A stretch of DNA of 64,000 nt, from NCBI GenBank assembly GCA_934477125.1, contig CAKSOL010000003.1, forward strand, positions 1 through 64,000. The letters run 5' to 3'. Position numbers and translations under genes: made by a program. The notes under the pieces were generated by a model. That model was not told the DNA's origin. It made no database searches and saw nothing but the letters and a program-made list of their open reading frames with translations. This stretch comes from an uncultured Eubacteriales bacterium. Lineage in GTDB: Bacteria > Bacillota > Clostridia > Oscillospirales > Acutalibacteraceae. Shown here one piece after another: positions 43,846 to 53,742 of this stretch. Each line of letters starts with the position of its first letter. Position 1 is the stretch's first letter.

Positions 43846-46800
43846 GTGTTCTGTATGAAAAAACAGAGAAAAATACGTCATATAACCCGTTTCTTAGGGA
43901 CTGTGCCGGCTTTGCTTAAAAGGTCTTTGTCCGTTATAACGGCTATTGCCGTTCTGCTGCCGGTGATAAGCGGTTTGACCGGTATGGCAGACAGCGAAAT
44001 GCTTTATAACGGCAGCTTTGAAAAAACGGATTCTCTCGGATATCCGGCAGGCTGGAGTATGTCTGTTGACGGCGCAGGCGGAACAGCCGACCGCATTGAA
44101 AAGGGCGGCGTCTCCGGTGCATATGTAATTCTTTCGGCAGGCAGCGGAACGGCGGCTATTGAAACTGCCGCCGAATACCTGATAAGCGTTAAACCTGAAA
44201 CGGTTTACCGGTTGAGCTTTTATGCGCGCGGTAAGGGCGAATTAACGCCTGTTATCTGCCAATATAACGAAAATTCGGAATATATGCCCGACAGCAGCAT
44301 TGAGCTGTCCCTGGCAAAGGTATCCGAAGTCAAAAAATGGACAAAAGCGCAGGCGAAATTTAAAACCTCGGCATCCGTTTCAAAAATCGCAGTACGCTTC
44401 TGCGCAGAAAACGGAGATATGAGCGTTGACAGGGTTAAATTAGCTCTTTGGAATGACGAGAAAGCCGCCGCTTATTCCGCAGCCGCTCAATATATAAGCT
44501 ACGGAATTCCTGCAAACGAAAGCGCTGAAACCAATCTGATTAAGAACGGCGGATTTGAAAATGACTTTTCAGGGAATTGGTATATAAATTCCTCAACCAA
44601 GCCAACCGTTTCAACGGAGATAAAACACAGCGGCAGCGCAGCCCTGGTTCTGGACCGTTCCTCATCCTCGGCAACTCAATATGTCTGTCAGACTCTGACA
44701 GGTCTTGTTCCCAGGAAAAGCTATACTCTTTCGTACTATCAAAAAATTGTAGGCGGTGCGCAGATATATGTTAAGGTGTATCAGTTTGACTCCGCCGGGA
44801 AAATTGTATTCAATAAAAATTTCAATGTAACGCGCAATTCAGGAAACCTCGAATGGGAAAACCGGACCGCCGTATTTACGGTTGCCGATAATGCGGCATC
44901 CGTTCGCATTGACTTAAATCACAACGATTACAAAGGGCAGGGATATTTTGATGATTTTGTTCTTACGGAATTGTCTCAAACCCCTGCCGACGATGCAGTT
45001 TTCCGAAACGGAGATTTTGAAAGCGGTCTTACGCATTGGTCGGTAAGCGCCGGCAATCCGACGGTATCAACAGATGAAAAACACGGCGGCAAAGCATCTC
45101 TTATGCTCGATAAAAGCGCAGCCGGGGCTTCACAGCTCGGCGTGTATCAGGAGGGTATAAAGCTTGAGCCCGGACAGAACTACCTTTTAACCTACTATCA
45201 GAAAATAACCGGCAGCGCTCAGATATTCGTCAAGGTTTATCAATTCAATGCCGCCGGCAAAATTATTTATAATAAAAACTTTAATATAACCCGCTCATCC
45301 GTAAGTATAGACTGGAAAAAACAGGCGGTATATTTTGAGGCTCTGCCTGATGCTGCTGCGCTGAGAATTGAAATTTTTAATAACGATCTGCGCGGTATAG
45401 GTTATTTCGACGATATGGCGCTCGAAAAAACAGAGCCTGTCAGCGATGACGCGCTTATTAAAAACGGTGATTTTACATACAGGGATTTCAACACCTGGAA
45501 AGCGGTAAACAACGGAAATAAGTCCGGAGACTTCGACTTTTTTGAAAACTCCGCAGGCTACAACGGCAGCAAGGGATTTGCCCGCCTTATCAACAGCGAC
45601 CCTTCAAAGAGAGACAGCGGCAGCGCCGATTATCTCGGAATGACAAGCGCAGCGGCCGTATTGCCCGAAAAAAACGGCTCTTATCATCTGTCTTTCTATG
45701 TTCGGGCAAATGCTGCGGTTCACGGGCGATTCCGGGTTATGATTACCCGAAAAGGCGAAAACGGAGCCAATATGCCTGCGGGCGCAATGTCATATACCGA
45801 TATTTCGCTTGCGGATACGGAGGACTGGCAAAAAATCAATTATTGGTTCGATGCCAACGGAGCCTGCGGGGTAAATGTTACACTGCTTATATTTGACGGC
45901 GACGGCGAAGCTGTTGCTGATGTCGACTGCGTTCTGCTTTCTCTTTTAAAAGCGGAGCCGATAGGTTCAAATCTCGACTTTGAAGCAGGGGACGAGGGTT
46001 CTGTTCCGGCAAACTGGTCCGTCGGAGGATATTCAAACGGCTCGGTTTCAAGCGTTATCAGCCCTGACGGAACGCTCGGATGCAAAATTTCATTTCCGGA
46101 AAAAGAAACTCAGCCCGTAAACTATGTTTTCGCCCGCTCTCAGGGGATTGCCGTAAACGCCGGGAATGCATATGAAATAACCTATTACGGTAAGGTTGTC
46201 GGAGACGCCAAAGCAACCGGGTGGCTGCAAATAAACCAATGGAAAAACAGCGAGCGTACAGCGAGTGTTACCGGGGCGGAAAAAGCGGTTTCTCCGTTCG
46301 GGCACTACCGTTTTTACGGAGCACAGGGAGAAAGCGCAAATTTCATTCAGTCGAGATACACATTTGTCGCCGCACCGGACGCCGTTTGCATAGACCTGCA
46401 ATTTATGGCATCCGGCGGAGCGGATTTTATAATAGATAATATTGTTGTCCGGGAGCTTACAAGCAGTGAGCTTATTCCTAATCTTGATTTTGAAAACGAT
46501 TTCAATGCCGACGGTATTCCGGATAATTATTACCTTTCCACAGCCCGCGACCCTAATCCCTCTCTTTCGTCCGACACCGAATTTTATCACGACGGAAAGC
46601 AGAGTATGAAAATTCATCGCGAAAGCAGAACTCAGACCGGAACCGTAGATTCGGCCGCACGTTTTAAGGTTACTCCGGGTATGGTTTATGAATTTTCATT
46701 TTGGTTTGCTTCGGCAAACGCCGAGCCGCGCGCTGCAATCCGGATGGATTTGGTATTCTGGAAGGCTGACGGCACAAAGCTGTTTAAGCCCGGAACGCAG

Positions 46801-49800
46801 TCTCAGCAAAATCTTATCGGCAGAACCTTCGTTCTTAACGGCAGCTCCGAACGCGACGACTGGTCTCAGGCATATACCCGTTCAATGATACCGGACGGCG
46901 CCGTATACGCCTCAATTCAGTTTAACCTTACTCAGTCGAGTGCTGACATATGGGTAGACGATATTTTCATCGGAGTCGTTATGGACGATACTCAGGATAT
47001 AGTTTTCCATAATGATTTCCATGCCGTTGACCAGGACGGAAAAATCTCCGGCTGGGAGCTTGAAAGCGTTTCAGGCTCTGCGGATTTCACTGTTATAAAC
47101 AAGCCGGAGGATGCGTCGCGGCCGAATGACAACATTGCCTCATTTACCGACTCAAACGGAACAAGAGTTGAGGAGGATCACGGAGATTACGGCAGACTGA
47201 ACGTCCGCTCTGGAGAAAACTATATGCGGCTTATGACATCGGTTATCGCAACCGAATACCAATATCAGGTCGTCGGACGGTACCGTTCTGATAAGACTGC
47301 CTCTGCCGAGCTGCGCTTTTATGATTATAAAGGCAATCTGATTTCGGGAAAAACCAAAACGCTTTCCCTTTCCGCTACCGGAAACGAATGGAGCGAGTAT
47401 TCCTTTGATTTCATCGCGCCGAGCTGTACGTATATGGGCGTTCTGATTGGTATGAACGGCGCAGGAACTGTTGACACGGACGATTTGTTCATAATGCAGA
47501 CAGGACGTCCGATAACGCAGGGCGCATGGTCCGGGCAATGGATATGGTATCCCGAAAATTACAAGGACTCCGTTCAGCAATATCGGTATTTCCGATATGA
47601 ATTTGAGCTTGATGACGAAGCCTCATTTGCTCCGATTCAGGTAACCGCAGATGATAAATATGCTTTCTATGTAAACGGAAAGCTGATATTCGACAACCTT
47701 GTGGGTTCGGCAGATACTTGGGCGGATGTTGCCGCTCTGTATCTTACGGGAAAAGATGATAACGGAGAGGATTATAACTATCTGCGAAAAGGGAAAAACG
47801 TTTTTGCGTTTAAGGTGTTTAACAACGTCTCGGAATGCGGACTTCTTTTCGACGGAAAATGGCAGCTTAAAAACGGCACCGAGATTTCCGTTATATCGGA
47901 TCCCCTCGCGGTCCGTTCGTATAAGCCTTCGGACGGCATAAGCGAACCGGCGGACAGAAACGGCGCTAAATGGTATGAATCCGATTACGGTATGAACGGA
48001 AGATGGCTGACCTGCAAATCCTTCGGTATGCCTCCGTGTACTCCATGGGGTAATATATTCTATAACTCGTCCATTTACAGTCAGAACTATATTCATATAA
48101 CCGATATAAAAAATGACGGCGCTAAGGTAAAGAACGGCGTATTTGAATTTGAGCTTTCGATGCTTTTGAAAGAAAAGCTTACATCAAGCGTTCCGCTCAA
48201 GGCTGCAATATGGGTAAGAAACTCTATTGACAAAGCGTCGTCCGGTACTCTCGTTCCGATAACCAACACCGATATGACGCAATGGCCCGAAGGACGGGAA
48301 TTTACCGTTAAATTCCGAATGAATGTTCCGTCCTATCTTTCGGGCGGCAGGTATACCCTGCAATGGGACAGCACGTATATATCTATCAGCAACGATGATA
48401 TAACAGACGGTAAGTTTATAAGCTTTAATCTGATAAACGAGGTTTCAAACGAAGAAACCCGCGCGGAAATAGTTACCGAAAACGGCGCCCCGATGCTCAA
48501 GGTGAACGGCGAACCGGTTTCTTTCTACGCCTATTCCCGCCCTGACTACAATCAGTTTAATTGGGACCACGAAGCGGCAATGAGCAAATCGGGAATTGAG
48601 GTTTACACGGTTCGTCAGGGAGGTCTCGGAAAAAATTCCCTTGATTTTTGCTGGCCTGCGGACGGCGTTATAGATTACGATGCCTTTGATGAGCCTATTT
48701 ATGAAACCCTCAGCAACAACCCCGACGCTTACCTTAATGTACAGGTCGGAATGTATGCGCCGGAATGGTGGTTTGAGGCTCATCCGGAGGATCGCGTTCT
48801 GATAAGCAACGCCGACGGCAGCTTCTCAAGCTATGCAGAATCCCAAACCTTTGCGTCGGAGACCTTTATGAAGGAGTCCGGAGAGGTTTTAAGAAAGCTT
48901 ATGGAGCATATGAAGGGAGAGGCGTATTACAGCCGCGTCATAGATATCCAGGTGACATCCGGAACCTCCTTTGAAAATATGTATTGGGGCGGAGGAGCAA
49001 CAACCTATATTCCCGATTTCAGCGAACCGTTTATCAAAAAATTCGAGGCATGGTTAGAGAAAAAATACGCTACGGTTGAGGCGCTGCGTGCCGCATGGAA
49101 GGATTCGGATATAACCGGTTTTTATGACTATAACGATTATGATTGGAGCGCAACCGAGGGATTGAGCGAAAATCAGCGGTGGAAACAAATCCTGCCGGAA
49201 TGGTGGGAGCATATCCGCGGCGTCAGGGTTCGTCCGCTGACATATGCCGAGCAGCAGCAATATTCCGGTAATGTGAAAACCTACCTTAATATAAACAACG
49301 GTACAGAACAGCAGATACTTGACCAAAATCTTTTCCTTATGGAAATTCAGAACGATAATATGCTCTATTGGGGCAGGATTGTCGATGATGTCCATGAAGG
49401 CAAAAAGCTCATCAGCTGTTTCAACGGTTATTTGTTTGCCGGAACCGGCGCTCACGATATTTCAAGACAGCATTCCGCCTTTGCCGAAATGCTGCGCGAC
49501 GGCACCTATGATTTCTTTGTATCGCCCGCAGTATACAGCGAACGCGAATTGGGCGGTTCGGATTCCTATATGGGCGCTCAGGATACTGTTCAGGCATACG
49601 GCAAGCTGGTTGTTATAGAGGAGGATCACCGAACTCCGCTTATCCGCAATTTCGGAGGAGTAAGCTGGGATGCCGCCGATGATTTCAGCGTAGGCGCAAC
49701 AAGAACGACGGAAGAATTTCTCAGGCAGCTTAAAAAGAATACAGCCAACGCTATGATAAGCGGAAACGGAATGTGGATGTTTGATATGCAGGGCGGATGG

Positions 49801-51273
49801 TTTGACGACGATCAGTTCTATCAGCTTGCTCAGGAAATCAAGAACGAATGGGATATGTCGCAGTATCTTGAAAAAGATATAACGAGCGAGGTGGCATATT
49901 ATATTTCGGATAAGGCTGCCCCTTATTTCACTCTTGATTATCAAAACTATTCGGCGCAAATACTTAATTTCGGCGGTCAGCGTATTCAGCGGCGCGAGCT
50001 GCAGCGAATCGGCGATTCATACGATGTATACCTTATATCCTCTTTGGTTGACAATAAAGTTGAAAATCATAAAATAAATTTGATTTTTTCGCCGTATCAG
50101 TTGACTGATGAGGAAAAACAGGCGATTGACCGCAACCTTAAAAAGAATGGGAATATCATTCTTTGGATATATGCCTGCGGCGTTTCGGACGGCAAAACAA
50201 ACGATATTGCCCATACCGAGGAGCTTACCGGTATACCTCTTGCTATGGAGGAACGTTTGGGAGCGCTGAACGTTAAGGTCACAAATGACGGAAGCCCCGT
50301 AACCGAGGGAATGAAAAATGCGGTTTACGGTGTTGAAAACGGCGTTGACGCTATGCGCCAGTCTCCCGTAATTTACGGTGATCGCAGCCGAATGGACTCC
50401 TCATATGAAATACTCGGAACTCTTATGGATAACGGCGCTCCGGCGTTGATTAAAAAGGATATGGGCGATTGGATAAGTATATATTCATCCGCAGTTGCAA
50501 TACCGGCAAGGATGATAAGGAACCTTATGAAAATGCAGCAGGTTCACATATACACCGATGATATGTCCGCAAATGTTTATGCTAACGGAGCATATATCGG
50601 AATTCATTCTGCCTCTGAGGGAACAAAAACCGTAAGACTTCCTGAAAACCGGGCGGTTTATGATGTATACGAAGGCAAATTTGTTTCTATGAACGCCGAT
50701 ACCTTTACATATGAGAATGAGGAAAACGGAACTCATCTTTTCAGGCTTACGACACCCGATACATTTACGGTTCTTTCCCGTATTCGCGGGGGACACGGTT
50801 CACTTTCCCTGACGGGGATAACCGAAGTTCCGTTAGGCGGGGGATATGAGCTTACCGTTACTCCCGATAAGGGCTACGAAATAGCCTCGATAACCGTAAA
50901 CGGAGAAAGCGTTTCTCCGGCAGGAAAGCTTCTTTGGAAACAGCTGGACGGCAACAAGAACATACTTGTTAAATTCAGAAAAATAGGTTCACAGGAGCCT
51001 TCGGAGGATATAACACCCGATAAGCCGAATATTCCCGGCGAAAGCCCGGCAGAACCGACGCCGGGTATACCGGCTGATAATAAACCGGAGTCTGAGGTGA
51101 AAAATTCCGCAGGTCAAAATCAGCAGTTGGTTTTGATAAAAACTCATAACCGCCGTATTCTGAACACAACAGCGGTTATGGGCATTGCCGGATTTGTTAT
51201 TACGGCTGCGGCAGTCGGCGTTCTCTTAGTTCTGCGCCTGAAAAACACCGAAAAGAACCGCGAAAACAGATAG
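43846..51273 (+). CDS. giant surface glycosidase (GH42-like) with seven CBM4/9-like modules and membrane anchor
   Basis: 2475 aa from GTG 43846 (AAAGG six bases upstream); ATG 43855 is the alternative. Signal sequence to about residue 47. Seven CBM4/9-like modules start near 50, 229, 385, 536, 704, 875 and 1050, each with an NGxF or NxDF start; modules 2 and 3 are close duplicates. Next come a rhamnosidase-N-like beta-sandwich (~1222-1345, WIWYPENY), a beta domain, and a TIM barrel (~1540-1980) resembling GH42/clan A beta-galactosidases (FYAYSRPDYNQFNWDHE, QVGMYAPEWWFEAHPEDR). Candidate acidic residues are Glu1710 (FENMYWG) and Glu1925/1926 (VIEEDHRT). After a glutamine-amidotransferase-like part there is an InlB-like repeat (~2318-2380), a Pro-rich linker and a C-terminal membrane helix (~2442-2463). 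Activity is not certain. Confidence 0.78.
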   Translation: MFCMKKQRKIRHITRFLGTVPALLKRSLSVITAIAVLLPVISGLTGMADSEMLYNGSFEKTDSLGYPAGWSMSVDGAGGTADRIEKGGVSGAYVILSAGSGTAAIETAAEYLISVKPETVYRLSFYARGKGELTPVICQYNENSEYMPDSSIELSLAKVSEVKKWTKAQAKFKTSASVSKIAVRFCAENGDMSVDRVKLALWNDEKAAAYSAAAQYISYGIPANESAETNLIKNGGFENDFSGNWYINSSTKPTVSTEIKHSGSAALVLDRSSSSATQYVCQTLTGLVPRKSYTLSYYQKIVGGAQIYVKVYQFDSAGKIVFNKNFNVTRNSGNLEWENRTAVFTVADNAASVRIDLNHNDYKGQGYFDDFVLTELSQTPADDAVFRNGDFESGLTHWSVSAGNPTVSTDEKHGGKASLMLDKSAAGASQLGVYQEGIKLEPGQNYLLTYYQKITGSAQIFVKVYQFNAAGKIIYNKNFNITRSSVSIDWKKQAVYFEALPDAAALRIEIFNNDLRGIGYFDDMALEKTEPVSDDALIKNGDFTYRDFNTWKAVNNGNKSGDFDFFENSAGYNGSKGFARLINSDPSKRDSGSADYLGMTSAAAVLPEKNGSYHLSFYVRANAAVHGRFRVMITRKGENGANMPAGAMSYTDISLADTEDWQKINYWFDANGACGVNVTLLIFDGDGEAVADVDCVLLSLLKAEPIGSNLDFEAGDEGSVPANWSVGGYSNGSVSSVISPDGTLGCKISFPEKETQPVNYVFARSQGIAVNAGNAYEITYYGKVVGDAKATGWLQINQWKNSERTASVTGAEKAVSPFGHYRFYGAQGESANFIQSRYTFVAAPDAVCIDLQFMASGGADFIIDNIVVRELTSSELIPNLDFENDFNADGIPDNYYLSTARDPNPSLSSDTEFYHDGKQSMKIHRESRTQTGTVDSAARFKVTPGMVYEFSFWFASANAEPRAAIRMDLVFWKADGTKLFKPGTQSQQNLIGRTFVLNGSSERDDWSQAYTRSMIPDGAVYASIQFNLTQSSADIWVDDIFIGVVMDDTQDIVFHNDFHAVDQDGKISGWELESVSGSADFTVINKPEDASRPNDNIASFTDSNGTRVEEDHGDYGRLNVRSGENYMRLMTSVIATEYQYQVVGRYRSDKTASAELRFYDYKGNLISGKTKTLSLSATGNEWSEYSFDFIAPSCTYMGVLIGMNGAGTVDTDDLFIMQTGRPITQGAWSGQWIWYPENYKDSVQQYRYFRYEFELDDEASFAPIQVTADDKYAFYVNGKLIFDNLVGSADTWADVAALYLTGKDDNGEDYNYLRKGKNVFAFKVFNNVSECGLLFDGKWQLKNGTEISVISDPLAVRSYKPSDGISEPADRNGAKWYESDYGMNGRWLTCKSFGMPPCTPWGNIFYNSSIYSQNYIHITDIKNDGAKVKNGVFEFELSMLLKEKLTSSVPLKAAIWVRNSIDKASSGTLVPITNTDMTQWPEGREFTVKFRMNVPSYLSGGRYTLQWDSTYISISNDDITDGKFISFNLINEVSNEETRAEIVTENGAPMLKVNGEPVSFYAYSRPDYNQFNWDHEAAMSKSGIEVYTVRQGGLGKNSLDFCWPADGVIDYDAFDEPIYETLSNNPDAYLNVQVGMYAPEWWFEAHPEDRVLISNADGSFSSYAESQTFASETFMKESGEVLRKLMEHMKGEAYYSRVIDIQVTSGTSFENMYWGGGATTYIPDFSEPFIKKFEAWLEKKYATVEALRAAWKDSDITGFYDYNDYDWSATEGLSENQRWKQILPEWWEHIRGVRVRPLTYAEQQQYSGNVKTYLNINNGTEQQILDQNLFLMEIQNDNMLYWGRIVDDVHEGKKLISCFNGYLFAGTGAHDISRQHSAFAEMLRDGTYDFFVSPAVYSERELGGSDSYMGAQDTVQAYGKLVVIEEDHRTPLIRNFGGVSWDAADDFSVGATRTTEEFLRQLKKNTANAMISGNGMWMFDMQGGWFDDDQFYQLAQEIKNEWDMSQYLEKDITSEVAYYISDKAAPYFTLDYQNYSAQILNFGGQRIQRRELQRIGDSYDVYLISSLVDNKVENHKINLIFSPYQLTDEEKQAIDRNLKKNGNIILWIYACGVSDGKTNDIAHTEELTGIPLAMEERLGALNVKVTNDGSPVTEGMKNAVYGVENGVDAMRQSPVIYGDRSRMDSSYEILGTLMDNGAPALIKKDMGDWISIYSSAVAIPARMIRNLMKMQQVHIYTDDMSANVYANGAYIGIHSASEGTKTVRLPENRAVYDVYEGKFVSMNADTFTYENEENGTHLFRLTTPDTFTVLSRIRGGHGSLSLTGITEVPLGGGYELTVTPDKGYEIASITVNGESVSPAGKLLWKQLDGNKNILVKFRKIGSQEPSEDITPDKPNIPGESPAEPTPGIPADNKPESEVKNSAGQNQQLVLIKTHNRRILNTTAVMGIAGFVITAAAVGVLLVLRLKNTEKNRENR

Positions 51274-51298
51274 TCTTCTGATGAAAGGAAGAAATAGA

Positions 51299-52795
51299 AT
51301 GCAAAACGCAAAGAAATGGCTTACTATGCTTTTGGCAGGTATAATTGCTTTCTCGGCATCGGGCTGCAATATTGTTCTTGATGAAAGCGTTACATCAAGC
51401 TACATAATCCGAAACGGCATTACGGAGAATTCCGGCGAAAGCTCACAGCCCGGCGATAATTCAGCTGAAAACGGTACGGACTCCGCCGCGTCATCAGCAC
51501 CCGGAAAAACAGGGGGCTCTTCCCCTTCGGGAACGGAGACATCCGACCAGGCAAGGCAGGAAAGCAAGCTGTCCGGAAAGCTTGAGCTGCAAATTTTCAC
51601 AAACGAATCCCAAACCGCCGACGGCGGCTGGACAAAGGTTATAAACGCCTTTGAGGACGCTACCGGAATTGCGGTTACGGCTCATATCGGTTCAAGTGTT
51701 AATACGATGCTGAGCGCGCGCTGGCGCAAGGATAATCCGCCCGATTTCATTTGGCTGGACGGTTCGGGAATACCGGATGTTCAGTATGAAACCGCCGGAA
51801 AATTTGCCGACCTGACAAGCGTTTATCAAAACGGATTGGTTTACGGTACAAATACTCCCATACGCAGCGTTATTGATTCAAATATGCTTCGTTATTATAA
51901 CGGAAAGCTGACAAGAATGCCGCTGCTGAACATTGCCGGGGGACTTTGGTATGACGCAAAATTTTTAAGCAGCAAGGGGATTTCTGTTCCGAAGAATTAT
52001 GACGAGCTGCTTGCATCCGCTCAAAAGGCGAAGGATATAGGAGTTTCCGCATATACATATCCGGGACTCTATCCTTCCTACTGCCTTTCCAACTTTATCA
52101 TTCCCGCAATCGCGGCATATGGGCAGGATTATCTTGATGCGTGGCTTTCGGGAAGCCGCGCGGCTATGGAGGACGCCAGATTCCGCAAGGTTTTGAGCAA
52201 CTATACTTCATTCTGCCGTACTTTCGGATATCTTATGACCGGTTCTGCGACAATGGACCATACATCTACTCAACAGAAATGGATAAATCACCAAACGCTG
52301 TTTATAGCGAACGGACTCTGGCTCCCCGATGAAACGAGAAAACTATGGGCGGCTAAGAATTTTGATATGACCTGGACCCCCTCTCCGCTAATAGAAAGCA
52401 GCCAATCGCCGACCGTTGTTCTGAACAGCAAGTATATTGCCGTTCCGGAGAAAGCGAAAAATAAGGAAAATGCCTTGGCGTTCGTCCGCTTCCTGTTCCG
52501 CGAGGATTCTCAGAAAACCCTTATGTATTCGTTCGGATATATGGGAGTGAGAACAGATATGAAATTCAATACTCAGCAGTTCATTTCCGAAAGCGGCGGT
52601 TCGGATGCCGCAGCGGCAACCGCAAAGGCTCTCGACTATATTATGAGCAATCGCGTCAGCCGCGTTTATTGGCATGAAAGCTGGGGGTCGCTCGGCGATA
52701 TAATCGCAACCGAAATCAACGAGCTTTCGATATCAAACGGAAAATCCGTTGATCAGGTTATAGCAACTGTCGCGGCGGCGGCTCCTAAGCCGTAA
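51299..52795 (+). CDS. extracellular solute-binding lipoprotein (sugar ABC), third system
   Basis: 498 aa from ATG 51299 (AAAGGAAG ribosome site); the in-frame ATG at 51281 is less likely. Lipobox SASGC, then a long Ser/Gly/Pro-rich tether (~25-95). The solute-binding fold follows: LELQIFTNESQTADGGWTK, VINAFEDATGIAVTAHIG, NPPDFIWLDGSG, SVPKNYDELLASAQKAKDIG in part. Two permease genes follow at once, so this is a complete importer except for the ATPase. It is most similar in kind to binding proteins of the CUT1 oligosaccharide family. Confidence 0.9.
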   Translation: MQNAKKWLTMLLAGIIAFSASGCNIVLDESVTSSYIIRNGITENSGESSQPGDNSAENGTDSAASSAPGKTGGSSPSGTETSDQARQESKLSGKLELQIFTNESQTADGGWTKVINAFEDATGIAVTAHIGSSVNTMLSARWRKDNPPDFIWLDGSGIPDVQYETAGKFADLTSVYQNGLVYGTNTPIRSVIDSNMLRYYNGKLTRMPLLNIAGGLWYDAKFLSSKGISVPKNYDELLASAQKAKDIGVSAYTYPGLYPSYCLSNFIIPAIAAYGQDYLDAWLSGSRAAMEDARFRKVLSNYTSFCRTFGYLMTGSATMDHTSTQQKWINHQTLFIANGLWLPDETRKLWAAKNFDMTWTPSPLIESSQSPTVVLNSKYIAVPEKAKNKENALAFVRFLFREDSQKTLMYSFGYMGVRTDMKFNTQQFISESGGSDAAAATAKALDYIMSNRVSRVYWHESWGSLGDIIATEINELSISNGKSVDQVIATVAAAAPKP

Positions 52796-52820
52796 TTCAG
52801 GGCGAAATGAGGGACACTTG

Positions 52821-53741
52821 ATGAAAAAACATAAAACCGAGACTTCCAAAACGCACATTAACCGGCTGACCCGTTCTCAAAAGGGCTTTTTCTGGGCGTT
52901 GGGAATACCCACATTTCTGCTCTACACTTATATTTGTATTGTTCCTATGCTGACCTCCGTAGCTGACAGCTTTTTCGACTGGGACGGCTACGGGGAGAAA
53001 ACATGGGTCGGGTTTAAGAATTATGCTGAGATATTTACCGATTCTGTTTTTCACACGTCGATAATTAACGATATGCTGATTGTTTTCTTTAAGGAAATTA
53101 TTATCGTTGTTCTGGCAACCGTATTTGCGGTTTGTCTGACCCGCATACGTTTCGGAAAACGGGAATGCGGGGCGTATCAGTATCTGCTGTATTTGCCGAA
53201 TATACTTTCGATTATAGTTATAACGCGGGTATGGAAATTTTTCTTTGAACTCGGCTTATTTGATACAATTCTCAAAGCTTTCGGAATAAATATAAGCTCG
53301 CCTAACGGCTGGCTTGCCGATTATCCGCTGCCGATAATAATTTTCGTGGCGTCATGGTGCGGTATCGGAGGATTTATGATAATAATGATATCCTCAATAA
53401 ATAATATTTCAAAGGAAATTTATGAAGCGGCTGATATTGACGGAGCCGGACTCTGCCAGCAGCTGTTTTCAATAACAATACCCGCAGTTATGCCGCAGAT
53501 ACGTTATATGATAGTTACCATCCTCACAAGCTCGCTTGCGGCTAACCTTAATCTTATTCTGCCTTTCACGGGCGGCGGTCCGGGAACGCGGTCATATGTT
53601 ATGGGCCTTTATGTATACAACGCGGCGTATTCTGAGTTCCGGGTAGGCTTTGCAAATGCGGCTGCCATAGTTCTTATGCTGATAAGCGCCGCCTTGGCGG
53701 GAACGGTAAATACTCTGGTAGCGAAAAAGGAGGAAAAGTAG
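52821..53741 (+). CDS. sugar ABC transporter permease (MalF-like), pair 3
   Basis: 306 aa from ATG 52821 (GAGGGA ribosome site; a TTG three bases earlier is in frame). About six membrane helices. The EAA loop reads EAADIDGAGLCQQLFSITIP (residues ~202-221) then AVMPQ, a good match. It forms a pair with the next gene, one base apart. Confidence 0.94.
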   Translation: MKKHKTETSKTHINRLTRSQKGFFWALGIPTFLLYTYICIVPMLTSVADSFFDWDGYGEKTWVGFKNYAEIFTDSVFHTSIINDMLIVFFKEIIIVVLATVFAVCLTRIRFGKRECGAYQYLLYLPNILSIIVITRVWKFFFELGLFDTILKAFGINISSPNGWLADYPLPIIIFVASWCGIGGFMIIMISSINNISKEIYEAADIDGAGLCQQLFSITIPAVMPQIRYMIVTILTSSLAANLNLILPFTGGGPGTRSYVMGLYVYNAAYSEFRVGFANAAAIVLMLISAALAGTVNTLVAKKEEK

Positions 53742-53742
53742 T

